From Saccharothrix ecbatanensis (GTDB taxonomy: Bacteria; Actinomycetota; Actinomycetes; Mycobacteriales; Pseudonocardiaceae), in the NCBI RefSeq assembly GCF_014205015.1, contig NZ_JACHMO010000001.1, forward strand, positions 5,270,001 through 5,334,000: a DNA stretch of 64,000 bases, read 5' to 3'. This document shows positions 43,044 to 51,814 of the stretch, piece after piece (position 1 is the first letter of the stretch; every line of letters begins with the position of its first letter). The notes beneath the pieces were generated by a model. That model ran no database searches. It was given only the letters and a program-made list of their open reading frames with translations, and was not told the origin of the DNA. The position numbers and the translations under genes were made by a program.

Positions 43044-45035
43044 TCACCGGGCCGCGCCGTCCGCCGCGAGACCGAGGTAGCGCCCGAACTCCCGCTCACC
43101 CACCAGCCGCCCCAGCTTCCGGTACTCCCGCGCCACCGCGCCGACCACCTCGGCCATCCCCACCGGCCCGCCGTTCTCGGCCGCCAGGTAGGCGGCGGTC
43201 ACGGCGGCCGACCGGATGTGCCCGCCGGCCAGCTCGAACGCGCCGGCCAGGAAGTCCAGGTCGACCTCGGTGCGGGGCGCGGTCTCGCCGAGGCAGCGGT
43301 CCCACAGCAGCCGGCGCAGCGGCTCGTCCGGCAGCGGGAAGTCGACCACCACGTCCAACCGCCGGGTGAACGCCTCGTCCAGGTTCGCCCGCAGGTTCGT
43401 GGCCAGCACGGCGATCCCGTCGAAGGTCTCCATGCGCTGCAACAGGTACGCGCTCTCGATGTTGGCGTACCGGTCGTGCGCGTCCCGCACCTCCGACCGC
43501 TTGCCGAAGATCGCGTCGGCCTCGTCGAACAGCAGCACGCCGTTCACGCCGGACGCCTCGGTGAAGATCCGTTCCAGGTTCTTCTCGGTCTCGCCCACGT
43601 ACTTGTCCACCACGGTCGCCAGGTTCACCGTGTACATGTCCAGCCCCAGCGACGAGGCGATGACCTCGGCGGACATCGTCTTGCCGGTGCCCGAGTCGCC
43701 CGCGAACAACCCGGTCACGCCGCGTCCCCGCCCACCGCCCGGCCGCATCCGCCACTGGTCGATGACCTGGTCGCGGCGCCGGGCGCGGGCGGCCAGCTCG
43801 TGCAGCAGGCCCACCACGCCGGTCGGCAGCACCAGGTCGTCCCAGCCGACGGCGGGCTCGATGCGGCGGGCGAGGCGTTGCAGGCCGGCCGCGTTCTGGC
43901 TACGCGCACCCGCACGCAGGTGCTCCGTGGTGACGACGCCGCCGTCGACCAGCGCGGACACCGACGCGGCACGGGCGGCACGGGTGATCTGGCCGGGGCC
44001 GAGCACGAAGTGCGCGGTGGCGGCGGCCGGGTCGACACCGGGCGCGAGCCGGCCGTCCAGCTTCAGGCGCCACAGGTCGGCGCGGTCGGCGACGGGAAGC
44101 GGCGCCGCGTCGTGCAGCAGGGGCGGGTCGGGGCTCCAGCGCGGGTCCCACACGTTCGGGCCGAACACCACCAGCGGCACCGAAGGATGGGTCAACGCGG
44201 CCAACGGAGGCTCCTCCTCCACCGGGCCGAGCACCACCCCGGCGCCGCGCAGCACCGCCTCCCGCAGCACCGCGACCGTCGACACGTCCTCGGCACGCAG
44301 CCGGGCCGCGTCGACCTCAAGCACGGCGAACCCCGCGTGGCCCAACGCGGCGGCAGCCACCTCACGCGCACCGCCGCCTGGACGTTCCCGCAGGTAGGCG
44401 AGCCGCACCTGGGCCCGGAACGCGCGTACTAGATTGCCCACGTCGGCCGCCGTCACCTCGTCCACGACCTTGGCCACACCGGCGAGCGCCGCGTCCGCCA
44501 GGTCGTCGCCGAGCAGGTGGTTGACCACCCGGTCCGGCACCCGCAGCGACCGGGACAGGAACGGCCGCTCCCGGTCGTCCACCACGAGCAGCCCGGCGGA
44601 CCGCAGCGGTGACGACGGGTCGAGCCGCGCACGGCCCGTCGCGGACGCCTCGGGCAGCCCGCACAGCCGCAACGCCAGGCCAGCGGTCGCACGGCGGCGC
44701 GTCACGTCGTCGTTCAGGTAGCCGTAGAACTGCTCGAACCGGCTGTCCACGTCGGGCGCGAGCGCCACCAGCAGCAGTTCGACGTCCAGCCCCGACAGCC
44801 GCGCGGTCTCCGCCAGCCGACCGAGCCGACCGGACGCCGCCGACGCCTGGAACGGCACGTACGGCTCACGCCGGGACGCCAGCAGGGCGTCGATCGCCTC
44901 GTCGGACAGGTACAGGCCGCGGAACGGGTCGTCCGGGTTGGGATCCGAGCCGCGCCGCACGGCCACCGCCGCCCGGATCCGCCGCTCCAGCGCGGCCAGC
45001 CGCGCGAACAGGTGAGGCAGGCTGCCGCTGGTCAC
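43044..45035 (-). CDS. AAA+ ATPase of the contractile injection system (Afp15-like)
   Basis: The 663 residues comprise an N-terminal winged-helix-like/inactive ATPase half (to about 395), then an active AAA+ domain: Walker A GDSGTGKT (446-453), Walker B LLFDEADAIF (501-510; D504, E505), sensor-1 NLRANLDEAF and arginine finger region RRLD. Such ATPases are needed for assembly or loading of eCIS particles. GTG/ATG coupling: its ATG at 45035 overlaps the DUF4255 stop (ATGA). Confidence 0.94.
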   Translation of the reverse strand: MTSGSLPHLFARLAALERRIRAAVAVRRGSDPNPDDPFRGLYLSDEAIDALLASRREPYVPFQASAASGRLGRLAETARLSGLDVELLLVALAPDVDSRFEQFYGYLNDDVTRRRATAGLALRLCGLPEASATGRARLDPSSPLRSAGLLVVDDRERPFLSRSLRVPDRVVNHLLGDDLADAALAGVAKVVDEVTAADVGNLVRAFRAQVRLAYLRERPGGGAREVAAAALGHAGFAVLEVDAARLRAEDVSTVAVLREAVLRGAGVVLGPVEEEPPLAALTHPSVPLVVFGPNVWDPRWSPDPPLLHDAAPLPVADRADLWRLKLDGRLAPGVDPAAATAHFVLGPGQITRAARAASVSALVDGGVVTTEHLRAGARSQNAAGLQRLARRIEPAVGWDDLVLPTGVVGLLHELAARARRRDQVIDQWRMRPGGGRGRGVTGLFAGDSGTGKTMSAEVIASSLGLDMYTVNLATVVDKYVGETEKNLERIFTEASGVNGVLLFDEADAIFGKRSEVRDAHDRYANIESAYLLQRMETFDGIAVLATNLRANLDEAFTRRLDVVVDFPLPDEPLRRLLWDRCLGETAPRTEVDLDFLAGAFELAGGHIRSAAVTAAYLAAENGGPVGMAEVVGAVAREYRKLGRLVGEREFGRYLGLAADGAAR

Positions 45036-45640
45036 GGTCGCCTGCGGCTCATGGCCACGCGGTGGGAGACCGAGTCGTCGCCCATGGCCAACCGCATGCC
45101 CTCGTCCACCGGCGGACCGGCCGCGAACACCCGGCCGGAGTCGATCGGCGCGGACACCACCACGTCCAGCGACGGTTTCAGCTCACCGCCGAGCGCGGTC
45201 CAGACGTCCGCGAACGCGCGGTCCTCGGGCGGCGGCAGGGCGATCGTCATCGGCACCGGGAGCCCCAGGGCCACCAGCGACCCGGTCAGCAGCTCGACCG
45301 GCACCGACTCGTGCCGCAGGAAGCCCACCAGCAGTTCGGACAGCAACCGGTGCTCGTCCTCGGACCGCTGGGTCCAGGCCGTCATCAGGTAGGACAGCTT
45401 GATGTGCCGCGGCGGCAGGCGGCGGGCGGTGACCTGGCCGTTGTCGTACTCGTTCAGCAGGCCGCGCTGCCGTCGCCGGAGGTCTTCCCGGATGTCGTAG
45501 AGGTAGACGTTGACCGTGGGCGCGTTCCGCCGTGCGGCCCAGTCCTTGGTGGGCGCCTCGAACGCGACCTCGACATCCGTGCCGCGCAACGCGTCGTCCC
45601 GGACCAACCGCCTCAACGCCTCGTCAACCTCGTGGATCAC
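45032..45640 (-). CDS. DUF4255 protein (Pvc16/Afp16-like tail terminator)
   Basis: The 202-residue protein carries the DUF4255 pattern: VNVYLYDIREDLRRRQ, RRLPPRHIKLSYLMTAW and LLSELLVGFLRHESVPVELL. Afp16 homologues cap the tube-sheath and fix particle length. GTG at 45640 lies inside the 3' end of the upstream effector-like gene (17-nt overlap), and the stop overlaps the ATPase start. A CTGCCC-type palindrome sits 70-85 nt upstream, inside that effector-like gene. Confidence 0.92.
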   Translation of the reverse strand: MIHEVDEALRRLVRDDALRGTDVEVAFEAPTKDWAARRNAPTVNVYLYDIREDLRRRQRGLLNEYDNGQVTARRLPPRHIKLSYLMTAWTQRSEDEHRLLSELLVGFLRHESVPVELLTGSLVALGLPVPMTIALPPPEDRAFADVWTALGGELKPSLDVVVSAPIDSGRVFAAGPPVDEGMRLAMGDDSVSHRVAMSRRRP

Positions 45641-46508
45641 GTTCCCACGATGGCCCGTCCGCCACGTCCGCGACCAGCGGCGACCCGGCGAACCTTGGGG
45701 CAGCGCCGGTTGCCCCTGTGGGCAGTGGCGCGGTGGCGTCGTCGTTCCAGTCGACGGTCAGGGTCTCGCTGGTGGCGACGACCTGACCGCCCTTGCTCGT
45801 GTCCACCGCCCTGAGCCGGAAGTCGAACTTCCCCTGGGACCCGGGCAGGACCTTCGGCGAGTCGCTCCCGTCGTACTGCTCGCCGAGCAGCCGCTCAGAG
45901 GTGCTCCCGTGGCCGGCCTCCACGTACTTGTCGAAGTCGCCTTCCAGTTCCTGGAACTGGTTGGCGTACGGGCCGTCCCGGTGGCCGTACCGCGTGCCGG
46001 GTGCTGCGGGCCGGTCGCCCTCGGCGTCGGTGTCGGGGAAGCGGTCCTCGTGCCAGTCGCCCGCCGCGGCACCACCGAAGTGCGGCGGCGCGCTTCCGGC
46101 GGTCTCCTCGTACTCCTCGTCCCATCGGATGTCCTGCCGCACCTCTAAGGGGTGCCGATCGGCGCCTTTCGGCATCGGGGTGAACTTCGCCTTGAAGTCG
46201 AACTCGGCGTTCTTGAGGCCGCCGTCCGTCTTCTCGCCGCGGAGCACGCCGGACTGCACGTACCTCGGCTCTTCGACGATGTCCGCGCGCTGGACGGTCG
46301 GGCCGGAGCCCTTGACCAGCGCGGTGGCGGCCCCGTTGCCCGCCGTGCGCTGCAACGCCAGGGCGAGGGAGCGGACCACACCGGGCGGTGCGGGGTACGT
46401 CCGCCCCGGCACGGGGGTCGACGCCGGGTCGATGTCGGGCTCGACGCGTCCGCGGGTCTTCGTGGTGGGGGTGGTCGGGGTGGTGTCCGGTTCCCGGGCG
46501 AGCGACAC
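45624..46508 (-). CDS. Candidate eCIS effector or loading protein of unknown fold
   Basis: The 294-residue protein has a Thr/Pro-rich N-terminus, then LALALQRTAGNGAATALV, the QRxxGN-type motif that opens many proteins of these loci, then VQRADIVEEPRYV. The rest is an Asp/Glu/Gly-rich region and a C-terminal beta-rich part (FDFRLRAVDTSKGGQVVATS). I recognise no enzymatic family. GTG at 46508 follows GGAGG at 46514-46518 (5-nt spacing). As the first gene of the cluster reading in its direction, it probably starts the transcript. A secreted cargo or adaptor role is inferred. Confidence 0.7.
   Translation of the reverse strand: MSLAREPDTTPTTPTTKTRGRVEPDIDPASTPVPGRTYPAPPGVVRSLALALQRTAGNGAATALVKGSGPTVQRADIVEEPRYVQSGVLRGEKTDGGLKNAEFDFKAKFTPMPKGADRHPLEVRQDIRWDEEYEETAGSAPPHFGGAAAGDWHEDRFPDTDAEGDRPAAPGTRYGHRDGPYANQFQELEGDFDKYVEAGHGSTSERLLGEQYDGSDSPKVLPGSQGKFDFRLRAVDTSKGGQVVATSETLTVDWNDDATAPLPTGATGAAPRFAGSPLVADVADGPSWERDPRG
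45710..45725. promoter_or_regulatory. Palindrome TTGCCC-CTGT-GGGCAG (eCIS motif, site D)
   Basis: This 6-4-6 inverted repeat with one mismatch is inside the coding region of the upstream gene and 70-85 nt before the DUF4255 start, the same distance as site A has to its gene. Confidence 0.45.
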
Positions 46509-46728
46509 GACGTCCTCCGGTTCTCGGGTGCGACGGGCTCCGGGCCGCCCGCACCCGGGCGACCAGGACACACCTCACGATAGGACGAAACCCCGGCCGA
46601 CTGTCAGCTCCTGTGCCAGACCACCACGCCCTCCGCTCCGCGTCGACCGATCGGCCTACCCTGCCGGCGAACATCACCGCACGTCCGCTGTTCGACCGCG
46701 CCGGCCCCCGCCCGCACCGGCATGGCCG

Positions 46729-47187
46729 TCACACCAGATGCGGAATGCGCCCAGCCGTGCCGGTGTCCTCCCCGGCGGCGACTGCCGCCACGACCTTGTC
46801 CGTGGCGTCCTCGGCGGTCAACATCGCCTCGACCGCCGCCTCCACCGCCGCGTTCGCCGCGTCGGCAGCGGCGATCGCCGCCCGTGCCGCCACGCGCACC
46901 CGCTCGGCGTCGTCGTGCGAACGCGCCGACTCGGCCTGTCGCAACGCACGTCCGGCTGCCGTCCGGGCGTACGCGGCGGCGTCGGACACGACGTCAAGCC
47001 GTTCATCGGCTGCCGCCACCAGGTCCACATCCCGCAGCGCCACGCTCGCCTGGTCGTGCAGGGCCACGAGTTGCCCCCGATCGAAGACGATCTCGATCCC
47101 GAGGCCGATCGTCAAGATCACCCGTCCCTCCATCGCGCCACGCAGGTGAAGCTCCTCACCCGCACCGATGCTGACGTTGAGGCTCAT
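46729..47187 (-). CDS. Ala-rich hypothetical protein
   Basis: The 152-residue protein has a beta-like N-terminal third (EELHLRGAMEGRVILTIGLG, EIVFDRGQLVAL) and an Ala/Val-rich helical remainder with possible coiled coil (VRVAARAAIAAADAANAAV). ATG at 47187 has GTGGGGA upstream; the frame is open to 47286. I do not recognise a family. It is divergent from the XRE regulator gene and separated by 220 bp, in which I see no gene, from the injection cluster, so it is probably independent of it. Confidence 0.65.
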   Translation of the reverse strand: MSLNVSIGAGEELHLRGAMEGRVILTIGLGIEIVFDRGQLVALHDQASVALRDVDLVAAADERLDVVSDAAAYARTAAGRALRQAESARSHDDAERVRVAARAAIAAADAANAAVEAAVEAMLTAEDATDKVVAAVAAGEDTGTAGRIPHLV

Positions 47188-47375
47188 CCGGTCCCCACTT
47201 GATCCCACCGTCACGACCCACCCTTTCTTGATCACCGCGCCAAGCTCCGACGGACCCCGTGATCGTCCGATCACAGCGTGTGGCAAAGTTCTACGTGATA
47301 CTCCCTAGCCTTCCCGGAAAAACGTCCCACATTCCCGGAAACACTGGCAACCGCAGTCACCCGAACGGAGTTCCC

Positions 47376-48206
47376 ATGCCGAGGAAGTCACCTGGTCCCA
47401 AGGCCAAAGGCCTCGGCGCGGAGCTGCGCGTCCTGCGCAAGCTCTCCAAGATCACGCTGGAGCACGCCTCGGCGTCGATCGGGTTGTCCAAGCAGGTCCT
47501 GTCACGTCTGGAGACCGGCCAGCGCAACATCTCGGCCGACGAAGTCGCCGGTCTCCTCGCGCTCTACGGCGTGACAGGCGGCCAACGCGACAAGTTGCTG
47601 ACCATGGCCCGCACGCTCAACGACCCCGGCTGGTGGGAGTTGAACATGCCGGGGATGACGCGCGAATCGGCGACCCTGGCCGACTACGAGGACCGCGCCA
47701 GGAAGATCACGAACTGGTCTCCGCTGCTGGTGCCGGGTCTGTTGCAGACTCCCGAGTACGCCGGTGCGTTCATGCTCGACGACGGCGTCGCGCCCAACGA
47801 GGTGGAGTCACGACTGGCCGGACGACTCCGCCGCCAGGAACGCCTGACACGGCCGGACGTGCAGTACACGGCGCTCATCGGCGAAGCCGCGTTGATCGGC
47901 AACGACGAGATCCACCGCGACCAGTTGGCGGCGCTGGCGACAGCGGCGGAGCGGCCGAACGTCACCATCCGAGTCGTGCCGATCCAGGCGATGCCGCGAC
48001 TCGGACGCGTGGAGGCGTTCATGGTCCTCGATGTGCCGCCCACCGTCGTGGTGCACGTCGAGATGGCGCGATCCGCCGCGTTCCTGGACGACGAGCCGTT
48101 CACGACGCCCTATTTGCGTCGGGCGGCACGACTCGGCGAAGTCGCGCTGAGTGCGACAATGTCGCTGCGCCGAATCATCGCCCTGCGAGACGAAATGGAC
48201 GTGTGA
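47376..48206 (+). CDS. XRE helix-turn-helix regulator with DUF5753
   Basis: This 276-residue regulator has an N-terminal XRE HTH (about 15-70; LGAELRVLRKLSKITLEHAS, LSKQVLSRLETGQRN) and a C-terminal DUF5753 domain beginning at about residue 100 with SPLLVPGLLQTPEYA. These regulators pair with DUF397 proteins throughout actinomycetes and affect development and antibiotic production. ATG at 47376 follows GGAG with 5-nt spacing. The DUF397 gene starts 3 nt after its stop. Confidence 0.93.
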   Translation: MPRKSPGPKAKGLGAELRVLRKLSKITLEHASASIGLSKQVLSRLETGQRNISADEVAGLLALYGVTGGQRDKLLTMARTLNDPGWWELNMPGMTRESATLADYEDRARKITNWSPLLVPGLLQTPEYAGAFMLDDGVAPNEVESRLAGRLRRQERLTRPDVQYTALIGEAALIGNDEIHRDQLAALATAAERPNVTIRVVPIQAMPRLGRVEAFMVLDVPPTVVVHVEMARSAAFLDDEPFTTPYLRRAARLGEVALSATMSLRRIIALRDEMDV

Positions 48207-48209
48207 ACC

Positions 48210-48440
48210 ATGCAGCAACCAGCCCAGACGTGGCGCAAGTCCTCCCGGTCGGAGCAGTCCAACTGCGTCGAAGTCACGTGGCGCAAGTCGTCCCGGTCCC
48301 AATCGCAGTCCGACTGCGTCGAAGTCGCACACATCGGCACTGGAGCGGTCCGCGACAGCAAGAACTCGACCGGACCGGTCCTGCACATCGACCTGACCTC
48401 GATGTTGACCGCGATCAAGGCCGGGCGCTTCGACGCCTGA
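48210..48440 (+). CDS. DUF397 protein with internally duplicated N-terminal motif
   Basis: This 76-residue partner of the XRE/DUF5753 regulator belongs to a family with one TWRKSSRS...CVEV motif followed by AVRDSKN...GPVL. Here the motif occurs twice in tandem: codons 48228-48275 (16 codons) and 48276-48326 (17 codons), differing at a few positions. The product is therefore about 16 residues longer than usual and presents two conserved Cys (NCVEV, DCVEV). A bidirectional-type hairpin follows the gene. Confidence 0.9.
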   Translation: MQQPAQTWRKSSRSEQSNCVEVTWRKSSRSQSQSDCVEVAHIGTGAVRDSKNSTGPVLHIDLTSMLTAIKAGRFDA

Positions 48441-48453
48441 CGCCAAGCCAACC

Positions 48454-48501
48454 GACACCGCGACGCCCCTGCCGGAAGAGTGGCAGGGGCGTCGCGGTGT
48501 C
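48454..48501. terminator. Perfect 20-bp stem, 8-nt loop hairpin
   Basis: The arms 48454-48473 and 48482-48501 are fully complementary, with loop GGAAGAGT. It lies between the convergent DUF397 and ABC substrate-binding genes and can serve both. There is no U-tract, common for actinomycete terminators. Confidence 0.88.
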
Positions 48502-48523
48502 CAAGCGGAGCGGTGGTCCGGAA

Positions 48524-49816
48524 TCAGGTGTAGCAGGGCTTCTCGAACTTGAAGTCCTTCGCCGTCGGCCCGGTGAAGAAGTCCTCCACCAGGGCCAGCC
48601 CGGTCTGCCCCGCCTCGTCCGGCTTGTAGATCAGCGTCTGCCGGAACGTGCTGTCGTTCGGGTTGCCGGCGAAGTTGCCCGCGCCCTCGGGCAGCATGCC
48701 CTCGTAGTCCACCGACTTCAGCTGCCGCACCGCGTTCAGCAGCCCCGCCCGGGTCAGGTCCTTGTTCTCCGCCGCCTTCGTCAGCGCCGCCTTCAACGGG
48801 TACGCCCACACCCAGCCGGACGTGTAGCCGTCGTTCGGCGTCACCGACGGCAGCGCCTCACGCAGCGCCTTGTGCCCCGGCGAGTCCGTCGTCCACGTCT
48901 TCCACGGCGCGGACTGCATGTACAACGCCTTGATCGCGGGCGCGGCCGGGCTCTGCATCAGGCCCTGGTTCCACGTCGGCGACGTGCCGATGAACTTGCC
49001 CTTGAACCCGCGCGCCGCGGTCTGGCCGATGATCACGGCGGCGTCCGTCGGCCCGGTGGTCAGGATGACCACGTCCGGCTTGTTCGCCAGCACCGCGTCG
49101 ATCGCGCCGCCCTGGTTGTCCTGCCCGGTCTGGGTGACCGCGTTCGTGAACGGCACCCCGCGCTTCTCCGCCGCGATCTTCGCGCCCGCCGCGGCGTCGT
49201 CGCCGTAGTCGCCGGGCAGGTGCACGGCCATCACGCTCTTCGCGCCGAGCTTGTCCACCGCGTAGTCCACCGAGTTCATCGACTCGACGCAGTAGTTCGC
49301 GCCGGACTCCAGGATGACCTCCTCCACGCCCCACAGCGACGTCCACGACGCGGGCACGCTGACCATCTGCGTGCTCTCCAGGTCGGGCAGGATCGCGGCG
49401 GTCGTGGGCGAGCCCAGGGTCTGGGTCAGCGCCAGCACCTTGCCCTTGATCTCCTGGTACACCTGGTTGTGGATCTGCGGGTTGTACTTGTTGTCCTTCA
49501 CGTACGACGTGACGTCGACGTCGTAGCCGCCGATGCCGCCCTGGTCGTTGACGCGCTTCCAGAACGCCTTCTGCGCGTCGGTGATCGGGACCGCCAGCGT
49601 CTTGAACGGCCCTTCGGTCAGGTCCGAGATCGAGCCGAGGTAGATGCAGCCCCGGTCACTGTGGCCGGTGTCCGGGCACGGCTCGCCGGTCACGCCGAAA
49701 TCGACCTTGATACCGCCCTTGCCCTCCTGCGGGGCCGCGCCGTCGCCTCCGCGACACGCGACCGCCGCCAACGCGACCACGGAGAGCATCGCGAGCACCG
49801 CTCTGTGACTTGCCAT
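48524..49816 (-). CDS. Branched-chain amino acid-type ABC transporter substrate-binding lipoprotein
   Basis: This 430-residue periplasmic-binding-fold type I protein is anchored by a lipobox Cys at residue 21 (LAAVAC). It has the LivJ-like layout with early Cys pair (GEPCPDTGHSDRGC), a ligand region GSPTTAAILPDLE and VVILTTGPTDAAVII. It is the last gene of the operon, 13 nt after the permease. Substrates of this family include branched-chain amino acids, amides and aromatic acids. The embedded acyl-CoA ligase suggests a carboxylic acid. A GTG at 49825 is an alternative start. Confidence 0.9.
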   Translation of the reverse strand: MASHRAVLAMLSVVALAAVACRGGDGAAPQEGKGGIKVDFGVTGEPCPDTGHSDRGCIYLGSISDLTEGPFKTLAVPITDAQKAFWKRVNDQGGIGGYDVDVTSYVKDNKYNPQIHNQVYQEIKGKVLALTQTLGSPTTAAILPDLESTQMVSVPASWTSLWGVEEVILESGANYCVESMNSVDYAVDKLGAKSVMAVHLPGDYGDDAAAGAKIAAEKRGVPFTNAVTQTGQDNQGGAIDAVLANKPDVVILTTGPTDAAVIIGQTAARGFKGKFIGTSPTWNQGLMQSPAAPAIKALYMQSAPWKTWTTDSPGHKALREALPSVTPNDGYTSGWVWAYPLKAALTKAAENKDLTRAGLLNAVRQLKSVDYEGMLPEGAGNFAGNPNDSTFRQTLIYKPDEAGQTGLALVEDFFTGPTAKDFKFEKPCYT

Positions 49817-49829
49817 CCCATCCACCCTT

Positions 49830-50930
49830 TCAGTACGAGAAAGGCCAAGTGCGCCAGTAATTGCGCACGCGCACCCAGATTCCGAACAGGCCCCGTGGCT
49901 CCACGATCAGGAACACCACGATCAGCAGCCCGTAGAGGACCGCCTCGACCTGGAACACCGAGATCCCGCCGGTCGCGTCGGAGCTGATGAACGGCAGCAC
50001 CGTCGGGAGTTCCCGGGTGATGCGCGGCAGCAGCGTGATGAACAGCGCGCCCATGATGGCGCCGGAGATCGTGCCCGCGCCGCCGATGAGCACCATGGCG
50101 ATGTACTGCACCGACAGCAGCAGGCCGAACGAGCCGGGGTCGAAGAACCCGTTGACCACGAACAGCAACGAGCCCGCCACACCGGCGTAGAACGACGACA
50201 CGGCGAACGCCAGCGCCTTGTACCGGGTCAGGTCGACCCCGATGACGGCCGCCGCCAGGTCCCGGTCCCGCACCGCCGCGAACGCCCGCCCGATCCTCGA
50301 CCGCACGAGGTTCCGCGCCAGCACGCCGAAGATCACCAGCAGCACGAACATCAGCAGGTACAGCTGCTGGGGCCCGGTGAACCACGCCGACGCCCGGTCC
50401 AGCCGCACGCCGAACAGCTCGGGCACCGCCGCCGGCCGGCCCACACCGGGACCACCCGTCAGCGACGTCCACTCCCGGAAGACGTGCTCGCCCAGGAACA
50501 CCAGCCCCAGCGTCACGATCGCCAGGTACAGCCCGCGCAGCCGGGCCGCGATCGGGGCCACGATCAGCCCCGCGAGCCCGGCCACCAGCCCGGACGCCAG
50601 CAGCCACACCGGCAGCTCCGTCACGCCGAACCCGAGCACCCGCCCGTCCGGGTCACCCGACAGGGCGGCTCCCGTGTACGCGCCGATGGCCAGGAAGAAC
50701 GCGTGGCCCAACGACACCTGGCCGGCGTACCCGGTCACGATGTTCAGCCCGATCGCGCCGATCGCCGCCACGAAACCGGTGGCCAGCAGCGTCAGCAGGT
50801 CGTCGGTGACGGCGAACGGCAGGAGCAGCGCGAACACCACCAGCGCGCCCGTCCACGAGCGCTTGGGACGCGTGTTGAGGAACGCCGTGTCCTGCGCGTA
50901 AGAGGTGTACAGCCCTGGACGGCCCTTCAC
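49830..50930 (-). CDS. ABC transporter permease, LivM type
   Basis: This 366-residue inner-membrane permease has about 10 hydrophobic helices and the conserved LivM blocks GYAGQVSLGHAFFLAIGAYT, LRGLYLAIVTLGLVF and IGRAFAAVRDRDLAA. GTG at 50930 overlaps the LivH stop (GTGA). It pairs with the LivH-type permease to form the translocation channel. Confidence 0.93.
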   Translation of the reverse strand: MKGRPGLYTSYAQDTAFLNTRPKRSWTGALVVFALLLPFAVTDDLLTLLATGFVAAIGAIGLNIVTGYAGQVSLGHAFFLAIGAYTGAALSGDPDGRVLGFGVTELPVWLLASGLVAGLAGLIVAPIAARLRGLYLAIVTLGLVFLGEHVFREWTSLTGGPGVGRPAAVPELFGVRLDRASAWFTGPQQLYLLMFVLLVIFGVLARNLVRSRIGRAFAAVRDRDLAAAVIGVDLTRYKALAFAVSSFYAGVAGSLLFVVNGFFDPGSFGLLLSVQYIAMVLIGGAGTISGAIMGALFITLLPRITRELPTVLPFISSDATGGISVFQVEAVLYGLLIVVFLIVEPRGLFGIWVRVRNYWRTWPFSY

Positions 50931-51814
50931 ACTCGTTCCACCTCCTTGCTGCCGAACAGCCCGTAGGGCCGGACGAGCAGCACGACCAGCATCAGCACGT
51001 ACGGCGCGACGAGCGCGAAGTTCGGCCCGAGCCACGGCGCGACGTCACCCTGGTAGGTGCCGACGAGCGATTCGACGACCCCCACCGCGAGCCCGCCGAC
51101 GACCGCGCCGCCGAGCGAGTCCAGCCCGCCGAGGATGATCGCCGGCAACGCCTTCAGCGCGATCACCCACAGCTGCTGGTCGACACCGGCGCCGGTGGCC
51201 ACGAACACCCCTGCCAGCGCGGCCAGCCCGCCCGCGATGGCCCACGACAGGGCGAACACCGAGCCGACCGAGATGCCCTGCGCCAGCGCCACCTCCTGGT
51301 CGTAGGCGACCGCGCGCATGGCCAGCCCGATCCGGGAGAACCGGAAGAACGCGAACAGCACCGCGACCACGACCGCCGTCGTCACGAACATCACCAGGTA
51401 CCGCTGCTGCACGTCGACGCCGAACAGCGTCACCGTCGACAGGCCCCACGGGTCACCCACCTGGCGGACGTCCAGCCCGATGAACGAGTTGGTCACCACC
51501 CGCACCACCACGTCCACGCCGATGGTGATGATCGCGACCACGAACACCGGCTTGCCGATCATCGGCCGCAGCACGGTCCGCTCCACGCCCAGCGCCAGCA
51601 CCGCGATCAGCACCGCCGCGACCGGCACGGCCGCGAAGAACCCGATCTCCGCGGCCAGGTAGCTGACCAGCACCGCGCCCGCCAGCATGAACGCCGGCTG
51701 GGCGAAGCTGATCACCCTGGTGGACTTGTAGATGATGACGAAACCCAGCGCCAGCAGCGCGTAGATCGACCCGGAGCCCAGGCCCCGGAGCATCGACTGC
51801 ACGAACTCGCTCAT
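50927..51814 (-). CDS. ABC transporter permease, LivH type
   Basis: This 295-residue permease has LivH blocks GLGSGSIYALLALGFVIIYK, IGLAMRAVAYDQEVALAQG (EAA-like loop) and ILGGLDSLGGAVVGGL. ATG at 51814 overlaps the acyl-CoA ligase stop (ATGA). A longer reading upstream is the shadow of that ligase gene. Confidence 0.93.
   Translation of the reverse strand: MSEFVQSMLRGLGSGSIYALLALGFVIIYKSTRVISFAQPAFMLAGAVLVSYLAAEIGFFAAVPVAAVLIAVLALGVERTVLRPMIGKPVFVVAIITIGVDVVVRVVTNSFIGLDVRQVGDPWGLSTVTLFGVDVQQRYLVMFVTTAVVVAVLFAFFRFSRIGLAMRAVAYDQEVALAQGISVGSVFALSWAIAGGLAALAGVFVATGAGVDQQLWVIALKALPAIILGGLDSLGGAVVGGLAVGVVESLVGTYQGDVAPWLGPNFALVAPYVLMLVVLLVRPYGLFGSKEVERV

Noticed and set aside
24159..46508. Prophage
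   Set aside because: Tail-like genes only; no capsid, portal, terminase, lysis, integrase or attachment sites, and the AAA+ ATPase, DUF4255 and DUF4157 genes are eCIS-specific.
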